NCBI RefSeq assembly: GCF_001975785.1
Contig: NZ_MSFI01000026.1
Location: 52,927-116,926, forward strand
Length of the DNA stretch: 64,000 nucleotides
Origin: Domibacillus epiphyticus
Lineage (GTDB): Bacteria > Bacillota > Bacilli > Bacillales > Domibacillaceae
Direction of reading: 5' to 3'
Part shown: in pieces, positions 8,444 through 16,845 of the stretch
Position numbering within the stretch: the first letter of the stretch is position 1
Layout: every line of letters starts with the position of its first letter
Position numbers and translations under genes: made by a program
The notes under the pieces: generated by a model
The model's database searches: none
Seen by the model: only the letters and a program-made list of their open reading frames with translations
Told to the model about the DNA's origin: nothing

Positions 8444-9606
8444 GCAGCCTGTCTCTGCCCCGCCTGCTTTTGCGCCCGCCAGTATAAGGCAAGTCCTGAA
8501 ATAATATAAATGGAGCAGCCTATGTACAATGTACCGAGCTCCATAACTCCAGCCAGTGCGCCGGCTAAAAAAGAACCAATGCCGATACCAAGGTCAAAGA
8601 TTGAAAGAAATGTAGCTGTCGCCGCCGGACGGCGTTTCGGTATACAACGCTGGACCGCAATCGTTTGAAAGCTTGGGAACAATGTGCCCCAGCCAATCCC
8701 AATACAAGCTGCTGCTATAAAAAAGACAATCGTACTGTTTGATAAGCCGAGCGTTAACATGCCGATTGCAAAAAGGACAATAGCCGGGAAAATAATGGAG
8801 TTCGCTCCATATTGATCGAACCATCTGCCAGTAAAGGGGCGCGTCAGCAGCAGTACGGCGGCGTATACAGCAAAAAAGTAGCCTGACTCATCACTCAATC
8901 CCCGCTGTGCAGCGAAAACTGCCATAAACGATAAAATAGATGAATAGGCAACGGCAAAAAAAGCTCCTGTTATCGCAATAGGAATGGCTGATTTTTCAAA
9001 GACGGCTTGCTTCTTTTCCACATTAGATTCTATTTTTGGTTCCTCCGGCAATCCTGTCAGCCAGCCGAGCAACAGCGCTGCGAATGAAAAAATCGCCCCG
9101 ATCCAGAACATCACTGCAAGACCATAATCTCCAAAGATTGTCAGTCCCAGAAAAGGGCCCGCCACCATCGCCAGGTTGGCCGACATAATGAAGTAGCCCA
9201 TCCCTTCTCCTTTTCGCGCATCTGGTACAAGATCAGCCACAATAGAACCAGTCACCGTCGTGGCCATACCGAACCCAATCCCATGTAAAAAACGAAGAAC
9301 CAGCAATGCAATGACCGAATCAAACCAGCCATATAAAAATGATGCTGCAAAAAAAATAACGAGCGATGCGATTAAAATAGACCGTTTACCGAACTTCATC
9401 ATCCATGAACTAACAAACGGCCGGATGACAATGGCCGCTCCAAGAAAAAGAGTCGTAAACAGGCCTGCTATTGAACCGGGGGCATGAAAGTGATTTAGTG
9501 CGGCTGTCGGAAGCGTTACAAGCAAGTAATAATACGTCACAAAGAGAAAAAAATTAGCCGTACACACCATGAGAAAAGGCCTTGTCCATAATCGTTCTAC
9601 TTTCAT
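8440..9606 (-). CDS. Major facilitator superfamily transporter
   Basis: A 388-residue permease with about 12 membrane segments. The loop between segments 2 and 3 has the MFS signature form (RPFVSSWMMKFGKR), and segment 5 has AMVAGPFLGL. Its place between the two IclR genes and divergent from an aryl-CoA ligase suggests uptake of an aromatic acid, but the family is broad and drug or sugar export cannot be excluded. ATG 9606 follows GGGAGAT; a longer frame to 9729 would overlap the divergent gene and lacks a binding site. Confidence 0.85.
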   Translation of the reverse strand: MKVERLWTRPFLMVCTANFFLFVTYYYLLVTLPTAALNHFHAPGSIAGLFTTLFLGAAIVIRPFVSSWMMKFGKRSILIASLVIFFAASFLYGWFDSVIALLVLRFLHGIGFGMATTVTGSIVADLVPDARKGEGMGYFIMSANLAMVAGPFLGLTIFGDYGLAVMFWIGAIFSFAALLLGWLTGLPEEPKIESNVEKKQAVFEKSAIPIAITGAFFAVAYSSILSFMAVFAAQRGLSDESGYFFAVYAAVLLLTRPFTGRWFDQYGANSIIFPAIVLFAIGMLTLGLSNSTIVFFIAAACIGIGWGTLFPSFQTIAVQRCIPKRRPAATATFLSIFDLGIGIGSFLAGALAGVMELGTLYIGCSIYIISGLALYWRAQKQAGQRQAA

Positions 9607-9641
9607 TTCACTGATCTCCCTTATAAAAAAATATATAAAAG

Positions 9642-9656
9642 TTCCATATAGAGGAA
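9642..9656 (-). promoter_or_regulatory. 15-bp palindromic operator shared with the hydroxylase promoter
   Basis: On the minus strand this reads TTCCTCTATATGGAA, inside a longer inverted repeat at 9639-9659 (AAGTTCC and GGAACTT arms). The identical 15-mer occurs at 12998-13012. Both copies sit between divergent catabolic genes, so a common regulator, probably one of the IclR proteins, is likely. Confidence 0.7.
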
Positions 9657-9668
9657 CTTGCTTATTCT

Positions 9669-9683
9669 TTAAAACGCTTACAA
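9669..9683 (-). promoter_or_regulatory. Candidate CcpA cre box
   Basis: TTGTAAGCGTTTTAA on the minus strand fits the cre consensus except at one position, and nearly equals the box at 737-751. It lies between the divergent MFS and PaaK-like genes, about 45 bases before the ligase start. Confidence 0.55.
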
Positions 9684-9728
9684 AAAATATCATATTGGGT
9701 AACAAAGCAGGAAGGGAGATTCTTTTCA

Positions 9729-11012
9729 ATGACTACACTTTATAAAGTACATGAACTAGACACCCCGCTTCAAGATTACCAGATGCAAAAATTAAATCAA
9801 ATGCTCGTTTTTGTAACGCAGTATAACGAATTTTACAAAGAAAAATTATCCGGATTTTCACTGCCTGTCCGGACACAGGCTGATTTAGCCAGACTGCCTT
9901 TAACGACGAAGCAGGAGCTTGTCCATGATCAAAAAATGCACCCACCCCTAGGAAAAAACCATTCATATCCTGTTAAAAATTACATTCGCTACCACCAAAC
10001 ATCAGGTACATCAGGGCGTCCATTAAAAATTTTAGATACATATGAATCCTGGTCGTGGTGGGAAAAATGCTGGAAAGAAGTATACCGTTCAAGCGGTGTA
10101 ACAAGCAGTGACCACGTGTTTCTCGCCTTTTCATTCGGGCCGTTTATCGGATTCTGGGGCGCTTTTGAAGCGGCGAAACAAATCGGTGCACTCGTCATTA
10201 CAGCCGGCAGCCAGACATCAAAAGAACGGTTGACAAGCATGATTGAAAACGACGCCACTGTTCTTTTAGGCACTCCTAGCTATGTACTTCATTTAATTGA
10301 AACCGCTGCTGAAATGGGCGTTGATTTAAAGGATACGGCCGTTTCTAAAATTATTACGGCAGGTGAACCCGGCGCTTCTGTTCCGTCCATTCGCAGGCAA
10401 ATTGAAACCGCATGGGGCGCCACTCTTTATGATCACGTCGGCATGACGGAAATGGGCGCTTATGGCTATTCATGCAGTGCGCAAAATGGCATACACGTAA
10501 ATGAGAGCGAATTCATTGCTGAAATTATTAACCCGGAAACACTTGAACCTGCTGCTCCAGGTGAAAAAGGCGAACTCGTTTTAACAAACCTTGGCCGCTA
10601 TGGATACCCTCTTATTCGCTACAGGACTGGAGATGTTGTGTTAAACGTAACAGAGTCTTGCGAGTGTGGCAATCCATTTACATTTTTGCCAGGAGGCATC
10701 ATTGGCCGTGCCGATGACATGGTTGTCATCCGCGGAATCAATATTTATCCATCATCAATCGAATCCATTGTCCGTGAATATGATGAAATAAAAGAATTCC
10801 GTATCGTGTACTTTACAATAGAAGATATGGACCAAATTAAAGTACAGATTGAGTCCTCCGATGAAAATGTATCTAAGAAACTAGCTGTCTGTCTGCGTGA
10901 ACGTGTCGGTCTCCGTATTGATACCGAGATCGTACCGGAAAACCATCTGCCCCGTTTTTCAATGAAAGCGAAAAGAGTATTGGATGAGCGGACTGAAAAA
11001 GTCATACAATAA
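9729..11012 (+). CDS. PaaK-like aryl-CoA ligase (AMP-forming)
   Basis: A 427-residue adenylate-forming enzyme of the phenylacetate-CoA ligase family, which activates aromatic acids to acyl-AMP and then to CoA thioesters. The P-loop-like motif HQTSGTSGRPL is near residue 95, the adenine-contacting YDHVGMTEMG near residue 236, and YRTGD near residue 297, with a C-terminal domain after GRADDMVVIRG. It is transcribed alone, divergent from the MFS gene, with a strong GGAAGGGAG binding site. The substrate is unknown; a benzoate, phenylacetate or hydroxybenzoate is likely from context. A second, unrelated-subfamily ligase is at 13943-15532. Confidence 0.88.
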   Translation: MTTLYKVHELDTPLQDYQMQKLNQMLVFVTQYNEFYKEKLSGFSLPVRTQADLARLPLTTKQELVHDQKMHPPLGKNHSYPVKNYIRYHQTSGTSGRPLKILDTYESWSWWEKCWKEVYRSSGVTSSDHVFLAFSFGPFIGFWGAFEAAKQIGALVITAGSQTSKERLTSMIENDATVLLGTPSYVLHLIETAAEMGVDLKDTAVSKIITAGEPGASVPSIRRQIETAWGATLYDHVGMTEMGAYGYSCSAQNGIHVNESEFIAEIINPETLEPAAPGEKGELVLTNLGRYGYPLIRYRTGDVVLNVTESCECGNPFTFLPGGIIGRADDMVVIRGINIYPSSIESIVREYDEIKEFRIVYFTIEDMDQIKVQIESSDENVSKKLAVCLRERVGLRIDTEIVPENHLPRFSMKAKRVLDERTEKVIQ

Positions 11013-11027
11013 TGCAAGGATGAAAGG

Positions 11028-11056
11028 GGATGTTCTACAGAGGAACATCCTTTTTT
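11028..11056 (+). terminator. Terminator of the PaaK-like ligase gene
   Basis: GGATGTTC pairs with GAACATCC around a short loop and is followed by TTTTTTAT, 15 bases after the stop codon. Confidence 0.85.
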
Positions 11057-11061
11057 ATGAT

Positions 11062-11101
11062 AAAAAAGCCTCAAAAGTCCATTGTTTCCCGACTTTTGAG
11101 A
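11062..11101 (-). terminator. Terminator of the hydroxylase operon
   Basis: CTCAAAAGTC pairs with GACTTTTGAG; on the minus strand a GCTTTTTTATC tract follows. It ends the transcript of the 183-residue unknown gene and the hydroxylase. Confidence 0.8.
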
Positions 11102-11111
11102 CTGTCTTTCT

Positions 11112-11663
11112 TTAAAGTAGATAAAAATTATTCCCTTGTGGACCAAGCGGAAGATGCCCCGCTTCAAGCAATTGGACAATCGGTTCAAACGCAGAAAACT
11201 CATCCGCAAGAACAGCCGAGCACGCCATTACACTTATATACATCGCATGTCCGATTAAATATTGAATCGTTTTTTCATCCTCAAATGTGGAAAATGCTTT
11301 TTTAAACGCGCCATGAAAAACAGCTTCTGGAACGATTTCAACTGTTTTTTCAAGCAATGCCTGTTGATCTTGTTGATCGATTTTCGCTTTCAATTGATCC
11401 GGCACCTCTTTTACTACATCCCAGAAGACACTGTCTGAGAACGAAAGTGAAGGGACAATAGATGGCACCTGTTCTTTTGCCAGCCATTTCAACTCATATT
11501 CTGTAACACCGAGCGCTTTCATAAATTGATGGACATAATCAGCAGCTGTGTCTTCAATGACGCCGGCCTGGCTATACCAGTCAATCGATGTTAACCGTTC
11601 GATCATTTCATTTACTTCCCGCGCTTTCGTTCGATTTTTTTCTTCATTGATCATCACTGCCAT
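11112..11663 (-). CDS. Unknown 183-residue protein co-transcribed with the hydroxylase
   Basis: I do not recognise this family. The protein is soluble in character, mostly helical by composition, acidic, and has no signal peptide or membrane segment. A C-terminal helix-rich part contains KTIQYLIGHAMYISVMA near residue 131, and the chain ends in GPQGNNFYLL. It begins 20 bases after the flavoprotein hydroxylase stop, so the two share a transcript, and an accessory or structural role for aromatic hydroxylation is possible. ATG 11663 follows AGGTGAGG; an upstream GTG at 11675 would place the binding site inside the gene. Confidence 0.75.
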   Translation of the reverse strand: MAVMINEEKNRTKAREVNEMIERLTSIDWYSQAGVIEDTAADYVHQFMKALGVTEYELKWLAKEQVPSIVPSLSFSDSVFWDVVKEVPDQLKAKIDQQDQQALLEKTVEIVPEAVFHGAFKKAFSTFEDEKTIQYLIGHAMYISVMACSAVLADEFSAFEPIVQLLEAGHLPLGPQGNNFYLL

Positions 11664-11683
11664 CCTATTCCTCACCTTTCTAT

Positions 11684-12913
11684 TTAGTATTTTGTTGTTA
11701 ATTCAGGCGGACCAAATTTCGGTCCATATGGACCTTCATCAAGCCACCGTCCTAATCTCGGTACAATAGATGCAAGAGAAGCAGCAACCGCGCGTTTCAT
11801 ATCAATCTCCGGTGCATCTCCCTGCAAGTGGTGAAGGGCAGTCGTCGAACCATCTCGATTCCAGTTCGCCGCAATTCGCCGCTCTGCTGCTGCCGCACCG
11901 ATCGCTTCACGGCGCTCTTCTTCGGTGTCAGCATGCAATGCTTTTTCAATACCCCGAATGGCAATTAGCGCATCAGGGACACCAGAGTTCAAACCGCGGG
12001 CTCCAAATGGCGCAAAGAGGTGAGCGGCTTCACCAGCAAGCAAGATGCGGTGCTTTTCATCCGTAAATGAATCGGCGACAACTTGATGGAACCGGTAGGA
12101 AGAGACCCATGTTATACGGTCTGCATATTTAGGATCCATTACTTTCGGAAGCCATTTTTTCACCCCTTCAGGGCTCGCAAATTCATCGAGATCATCATCT
12201 TCTAGCAGCTGCAAATCTACTCGCCAGCCACCTTTAAACGGAACGTGCATGACATTGCGGCGCCCCATTGCCGGATGGTGATAATGAAACACTCGCTCAA
12301 GCGGAAGCGGGTTTTCCTCGTCTTCTTTTACATCGACAACGAGGAATGTGTCATTTGTGCGCGGCCCTTCAAACTTCAACCCGGCCTGCTCGCGAACAAT
12401 AGAACGTGCGCCGTCACAGCCAATGATGTACTGTGCTTCCCATACATCGCCATTTTCAGTTGTTAATGTGACACCATTATCTTGGATGTCGAGCGTTTTG
12501 ACAGGAGCTCCCCACACAAACTCCACACCTGCTTCAACACACGCATCGTAAATATGCTTTTCAATATTATCTTGATGCAGTGATGTGAAATGTGGAAGTT
12601 TATTAGGATCTTGGTTGTTTGTCACACCGTAATTTTTCACATATACTTCTTTTCCTTTATAAAGCGTCCGTTTAATCGGCCAGATAACACCGTTTTTCGC
12701 CAGCTCGAACCCGAGTCCTTTTGACGTCTCTTCTAAAAGTTTCAATGTTGCACTGTGCAAGAAAATGGCACGGCTGCCTGGACGCGGACGGTCTTTCGGA
12801 TCGGCTTCAATAACCACACAGGAAATTCCCTTTTTCTGCAGCGCGAGTCCTGCTGTCAAACCAACTGGACCTGCCCCTACGACGATCACATCACGTTTAT
12901 TAACATTTCCCAT
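11684..12913 (-). CDS. FAD-dependent aromatic hydroxylase (group A flavoprotein monooxygenase)
   Basis: A 409-residue flavin monooxygenase. The FAD dinucleotide-binding motif VVGAGPVGL lies at residues 10-18, the DG motif CDGARS near residue 167, and the second FAD motif as LLAGEAAHLFAPFGARGLNSG near residue 290, where the usual GDAAH is GEAAH. Such enzymes hydroxylate phenolic acids, and some act on CoA thioesters. With the nearby ligase and thioesterase, conversion of a hydroxybenzoyl-CoA to gentisyl-CoA is a good hypothesis, as known for 4-hydroxybenzoate in Brevibacillus and salicylate in Streptomyces. It is divergent from IclR 2. Confidence 0.87.
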   Translation of the reverse strand: MGNVNKRDVIVVGAGPVGLTAGLALQKKGISCVVIEADPKDRPRPGSRAIFLHSATLKLLEETSKGLGFELAKNGVIWPIKRTLYKGKEVYVKNYGVTNNQDPNKLPHFTSLHQDNIEKHIYDACVEAGVEFVWGAPVKTLDIQDNGVTLTTENGDVWEAQYIIGCDGARSIVREQAGLKFEGPRTNDTFLVVDVKEDEENPLPLERVFHYHHPAMGRRNVMHVPFKGGWRVDLQLLEDDDLDEFASPEGVKKWLPKVMDPKYADRITWVSSYRFHQVVADSFTDEKHRILLAGEAAHLFAPFGARGLNSGVPDALIAIRGIEKALHADTEEERREAIGAAAAERRIAANWNRDGSTTALHHLQGDAPEIDMKRAVAASLASIVPRLGRWLDEGPYGPKFGPPELTTKY

Positions 12914-12937
12914 AAGAAATAACTCCTTTTCAACTTT

Positions 12938-12952
12938 TTGAAAACGTTTTAT
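12938..12952 (-). promoter_or_regulatory. Candidate CcpA cre box upstream of hydroxylase
   Basis: TTGAAAACGTTTTAT fits the cre consensus at all but one position, 25 bases before the hydroxylase start. The core is palindromic so the strand is not decisive. Confidence 0.55.
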
Positions 12953-12997
12953 TAATTGAATTATAATCGATCATTTTCATTCAAAAATACTTAATGA

Positions 12998-13012
12998 TTC
13001 CTCTATATGGAA
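12998..13012 (+). promoter_or_regulatory. 15-bp palindromic operator, copy 2
   Basis: TTCCTCTATATGGAA, identical to the minus-strand sequence at 9642-9656. It lies between the hydroxylase and the IclR 2 gene, where it could control both, including autoregulation. Confidence 0.7.
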
Positions 13013-13133
13013 TAATAAAAAATAAATATCACTGTAACGGAATTTTCAAAATATAGAAAAAATAATCCGTAAATGATAAAATATACATAATAAACTTTAC
13101 TGGAATGAATGATAAAAAAGGATGGGTTCGTCT

Positions 13134-13898
13134 ATGACTGAAGAAAAAAAAACAGTACAGATTCAATCTTTGCTCGTTGGTTTTTCCATTATTGATCTCG
13201 TGGCGAGAAATGGAAGCCCGATGAAATTCAACGACATTCATCACTATACTAAAATAACAAAAAGTAATTTATATAAATATTTAAATACACTCACGTCTCT
13301 CGGTGTTCTGCACCGCGATCAAGAGTCCGGTCTTTATTCATCCGGCAGTACTTTGATTGAGTATGGAATGGCTGCCGTCAACCAGGAAGATGTTGCATTA
13401 AAAGTGACTCCTTATCTGGAAGAAATAAATTTACTTTCGAAAGAAACGACATTACTTGCCGTGTGGTCACATGACGGGCCGATGATTATTAAAATGATCC
13501 ACAGCAGGGCCGGTTTAAACCTCGGCGGACAGGTCGGCACACTTTTGCCGATTCATTCAGCCGGCGGCAAATTGTTCGCCGCTTACAAAACCGGCGCGCT
13601 TTTCAATGATTGGAAAGAAAAACAAACGGCTGGTCTTTCAAAAGAAATGAAAAATCAGCTGGATGAGGACATGAATCGTATTCCGTTAGAGGGAATCGCA
13701 TTTGCGAGAGATGCACTCGCTCCATCTGTTGCATCTGCTGCGATTCCTGTTTTCAATTATGAACAAACCATCATTGGTGCAGTAATTATTGTCGGTTTTT
13801 CTGACAATATTCCGTTGCAAACAGACGAACCATTGGGCAGGTCGCTTCTTGAAAAAAGTATCGAAATTTCCCGTCAGTTTGGCTATAACCCAAAATAA
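13134..13898 (+). CDS. IclR family transcriptional regulator 2
   Basis: A 254-residue IclR protein closely similar to the regulator at 7685-8443, including the recognition helix region KITKSNLYKYLNTLTSLGVL. The effector domain follows, with HSAGGKLFAAY near residue 145 and FNYEQTIIGAVIIVG near residue 210. It is divergent from the hydroxylase and convergent with the CoA ligase, inside module B. It probably binds the palindrome at 12998-13012. ATG 13134 has AAAGGATGG at suitable distance; ATG 13122 would lie on top of that site. Confidence 0.9.
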   Translation: MTEEKKTVQIQSLLVGFSIIDLVARNGSPMKFNDIHHYTKITKSNLYKYLNTLTSLGVLHRDQESGLYSSGSTLIEYGMAAVNQEDVALKVTPYLEEINLLSKETTLLAVWSHDGPMIIKMIHSRAGLNLGGQVGTLLPIHSAGGKLFAAYKTGALFNDWKEKQTAGLSKEMKNQLDEDMNRIPLEGIAFARDALAPSVASAAIPVFNYEQTIIGAVIIVGFSDNIPLQTDEPLGRSLLEKSIEISRQFGYNPK

Positions 13899-13900
13899 AA

Positions 13901-13938
13901 AAAGCTCGAAAGCGGATAAATATAGCTTTCGAGCTTTT
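13901..13938. terminator. Bidirectional terminator between IclR 2 and the aryl-CoA ligase
   Basis: AAAGCTCGAAAGC pairs with GCTTTCGAGCTTT around a ten-base loop. A-runs on one side and T-runs on the other allow it to stop both convergent transcripts. Confidence 0.85.
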
Positions 13939-13942
13939 TCAT

Positions 13943-15532
13943 TCATTCTTTTCCAAGCAGTTGTGCTTCTGTACGCAGCGGTCCTTTTACTATTTTACCG
14001 GATGGTGTTGCCGGAAGTTCTTTTCTCATTTCTACATATTCCGGAATTTTGTATTTCGCAAATCCCTGTTCAAGTAAAAATGATTTCACTTCTTCAAAAG
14101 ACCATTCCTCTCCGTCACGCAGAGAGATGTATGCACAAGCGCGTTCACCGAGGCGCGGATCCGGTACACTGACGACAGCAGCCTGTCGCACTTTCGGGTT
14201 CATCAGCAGCGCTTCCTCAATTTCTGATGCATGAAATTTTAATCCGCCGCGGTTAATCGTGTCTTTTGACCGTCCCGAAAAGTAAATATAGCCTCCTTCG
14301 TCAAGATATCCCTGATCACCCGTTAAAAAGTAACCGTTTTCATTAAAAGCCATACGAGTCGCGTCTGGATTTCGATAATATTCTACAAACAAACTGTCAC
14401 CCTTAAAGGCAATTTCCCCGATTTCATTGTGCGGCAGTACATTGTTCTCTTCATCGACAATGATGACTTCCCCTGTCGGACAAACACGGCCGATCGATTC
14501 CCATGCTTTTGACGGATCATCCTCGGGACGTGTAAATGAACCGGCACAAACCTCTGTCATTCCCCACTGTGCACCAACATTGCAATGCAATACATCCCGT
14601 AAATCTTTAACCATTTGGGATGGAATTTTTGTCCCGCCAGTTAGCACCAGCCGAAGCTTTACGCCGTCCGCAGCTGCACCGGCTGCCTTTATATAATGTA
14701 AAACATCAAGCAAGTGAGCTGGTGCCGCGATCAAAAACGTCACCAGTTCATGCCGAAAAATATCAATTAACTCTTCCACCCTGTATTCGCCGTACAAATA
14801 GTGCTTAGCCCCTTGATGAAGGCCGATCATAATCATTGGCAAAGAGAACATATGGCAAAGCGGCGTTAAACTTAATATGGTATCTTGTTCGCTCACTTGA
14901 TATTCATAACCATTTCGTAAATGTGTGGCCACAAACGTACGGGAGGTGTGCAAAACGGCTTTCGGGTTTGACTCTGTCCCTGACGTAAACATAATGAGCG
15001 ATGGGTCGTCCAGCCCGGGCTTTTCTTCAAAAAGATCTTTATCAGCCACACCTTCTGGATCGTCTTCAAGAAAAGTAGAAAACAGGATGCTTTCTGTATG
15101 TTCCGCTCCTCCAGCGGTAATTACGTGCGACAAATGAGGCAGTTTTTCTTTTACTTCATACGCCAGTGCTTCAAAGTTAAACTTACTAGTTGAACCCTGG
15201 ACGATAATCGCCTTTGTTTCACAATGACCAAGCATATACGTTAATTCCTGGCGGCGGTAATTTGGACTGAGCGGATTAAAAACAAGCCCGATTTGCGCTG
15301 CCGCGAGATGAGCAAGAACAAATTCCATACTGTTTGGAAGCTGGACAGCAATGACATCCCCTTTACGCATGCCCATCTTCCAAAAATGCTTTGCCACCCG
15401 TTTTGAAAGCTGTTCTACTTGATTAAAAGACAGCGTATGTACGCCATCTGTAAAGGCCGTACTCGCTCCATATTCCGCAGCGGCCTCCATCAACAATCCG
15501 TCAATTGTCACCGGTAATTGAGTCTTCACCAT
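13943..15532 (-). CDS. AMP-dependent aryl-CoA ligase / acyl-CoA synthetase (module B)
   Basis: A 529-residue adenylate-forming enzyme. The P-loop-like motif LIMFTSGTESNPKAV is near residue 180, the GAQWGMTEVC block near residue 320, the YFLTGDQGYLDEGGYIYFSGR core near residue 405, and the catalytic lysine region ATPSGKIVKG close to the C-terminus. It activates a carboxylic acid, and directly beside a 4HBT thioesterase and a gentisate dioxygenase a hydroxybenzoate is the likely substrate. It is the last gene of a four-gene operon. ATG 15532 follows GGGGGGGGATG; an ATG at 15553 would overlap the thioesterase stop but has no binding site. Confidence 0.88.
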   Translation of the reverse strand: MVKTQLPVTIDGLLMEAAAEYGASTAFTDGVHTLSFNQVEQLSKRVAKHFWKMGMRKGDVIAVQLPNSMEFVLAHLAAAQIGLVFNPLSPNYRRQELTYMLGHCETKAIIVQGSTSKFNFEALAYEVKEKLPHLSHVITAGGAEHTESILFSTFLEDDPEGVADKDLFEEKPGLDDPSLIMFTSGTESNPKAVLHTSRTFVATHLRNGYEYQVSEQDTILSLTPLCHMFSLPMIMIGLHQGAKHYLYGEYRVEELIDIFRHELVTFLIAAPAHLLDVLHYIKAAGAAADGVKLRLVLTGGTKIPSQMVKDLRDVLHCNVGAQWGMTEVCAGSFTRPEDDPSKAWESIGRVCPTGEVIIVDEENNVLPHNEIGEIAFKGDSLFVEYYRNPDATRMAFNENGYFLTGDQGYLDEGGYIYFSGRSKDTINRGGLKFHASEIEEALLMNPKVRQAAVVSVPDPRLGERACAYISLRDGEEWSFEEVKSFLLEQGFAKYKIPEYVEMRKELPATPSGKIVKGPLRTEAQLLGKE

Positions 15533-15549
15533 GACATCCCCCCCCACGA

Positions 15550-15966
15550 TCATTGGCTGCCCGGTCCGTGTCCAAGTGCAGCCCGTACATCATTCGGAAT
15601 AGGAACTGCTTTTGGCTTGCCGCTTTCCGTTGATGTCCACGCTCTCACTTCATAACCGGCTGCAGCAGTATGGTCTCCTTTTTTAAACACGTGCTCGATT
15701 TTTAACACCTTTTGGTTCATTCCAACCACTTCAGAATGAACCTCGACGATATCTTCAAAAAATAATGGTGACTTAAACTGGCAGAATGTTTCAAGAAGCG
15801 GCAGAATAATATGCCGCTCTGATTGAAGTTTTGATACAGGCAGGAGTGCCGCACCAATTAATTCATGTGCCGCCTGGTCCATCCACCGGTAAAAATTTGG
15901 ATAAAACACAATTCCTGCCGCATCCGTATCACCGAATACGACTTTGATGCGATGTATATTTCTCAT
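15550..15966 (-). CDS. 4-hydroxybenzoyl-CoA-type thioesterase, probable gentisyl-CoA thioesterase
   Basis: A 138-residue hotdog-fold enzyme. The motif GDTDAAGIVFYPNFYRWMD at residues 12-30 matches the 4HBT signature; Asp15 aligns with the catalytic Asp17 of the Pseudomonas enzyme. It hydrolyses aryl-CoA thioesters to the free acid. Between a FAH hydrolase and an aryl-CoA ligase, release of gentisate from gentisyl-CoA is the natural role. It begins 12 bases after the FAH gene and abuts the ligase gene, so the proteins are made together. Confidence 0.85.
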   Translation of the reverse strand: MRNIHRIKVVFGDTDAAGIVFYPNFYRWMDQAAHELIGAALLPVSKLQSERHIILPLLETFCQFKSPLFFEDIVEVHSEVVGMNQKVLKIEHVFKKGDHTAAAGYEVRAWTSTESGKPKAVPIPNDVRAALGHGPGSQ

Positions 15967-15978
15967 AAAGACATCCCC

Positions 15979-16827
15979 TTACGCTTCTCCAGCCAGTTTA
16001 ACATCCACGGAAAATTCACCGACTTGATCAATTTTAATACGCACGCGGTCTCCGGGTTTAATAGGTCCGACGCCTTCCGGGGTACCGGTTGCGATTATGT
16101 CGCCTGGCAGCAATGTCATATTGTTACATGCGACTTCAAAGCATTTATAGCAGTCGTAGATTAAATGTTTTGTACTTCCATCCTGTCGTACTTCATCATT
16201 AACCCAGAGCGTCATTGCCAAGTTATTCGGATCATCGATCTCATCTGCCGTCACAATCCACGGACCAATAGGTGTAAATGTATCAAACGACTTGCGCCAC
16301 GTCCGTTCCTCATTGCCGCGGATTGAAATATCAAGAAGCGCAAAGTAGCCAAAAATATAGTCTTTTGCATCGCCTTCTTTGATGTTTTTCGCTTTTTTCC
16401 CTACAATATAACCAAGTTCCGCTTCATGATCTGTACGGCGGTCACGATACGGAAGTAAAATAGGATCACTCGGACCTGACAACGATTCAGGGGATTTTAA
16501 AAAGAGCGCAATTTCTTCAATTGTCCGCGGTGCATTATTAAACATTTTATTCATTTCTTCCTGGTGCTTCCGGTAATTTACCGGCGCAGCCCATATTTTA
16601 CGAGTACTTGGAACCGGCGATTTGAGTGTCACCTCGCTCAACGGATAGGACATTCCTAAAACCGCTTCCTTTTCGATCGCTTCTCTCAACTCATCAAATT
16701 GTTCAATGAGCGATAAGAATGATTCATGAGGACGTGCGGAATCCCATCCTGCCGCATTTGACACATCCGTAACGCGGCCGTCTTTCACAATACCGAGTAG
16801 ATCTTCATTAAAAATAGCAATCTTCAC
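15979..16827 (-). CDS. Fumarylacetoacetate hydrolase family protein, probable fumarylpyruvate hydrolase (module B)
   Basis: A 282-residue FAH-family enzyme, shorter than and diverged from the module A copy. Metal ligands are seen in DHEAELGYIVGK near residue 133 and in ALLDISIRG near residue 167; the C-terminal DIIATGTPEGVG block is typical. It follows gentisate dioxygenase B by 18 bases and precedes the thioesterase. The likely reaction is cleavage of fumarylpyruvate or maleylpyruvate. No isomerase gene lies in this operon, so it either acts directly on maleylpyruvate or relies on the DinB-fold protein of module A. Confidence 0.87.
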   Translation of the reverse strand: MKIAIFNEDLLGIVKDGRVTDVSNAAGWDSARPHESFLSLIEQFDELREAIEKEAVLGMSYPLSEVTLKSPVPSTRKIWAAPVNYRKHQEEMNKMFNNAPRTIEEIALFLKSPESLSGPSDPILLPYRDRRTDHEAELGYIVGKKAKNIKEGDAKDYIFGYFALLDISIRGNEERTWRKSFDTFTPIGPWIVTADEIDDPNNLAMTLWVNDEVRQDGSTKHLIYDCYKCFEVACNNMTLLPGDIIATGTPEGVGPIKPGDRVRIKIDQVGEFSVDVKLAGEA

Positions 16828-16845
16828 AGCGCTTCCCTTCCCCTC

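Noticed and set aside
8440..9729. Longer start for the MFS transporter at 9729
   Set aside because: It would cover the operator and cre box and meet the divergent ligase start; ATG 9606 has a proper binding site.
10745..11209. 154-residue minus-strand open frame over the end of the PaaK-like gene
   Set aside because: It is antisense to a well-supported enzyme, crosses a terminator and has no family resemblance or good binding site.
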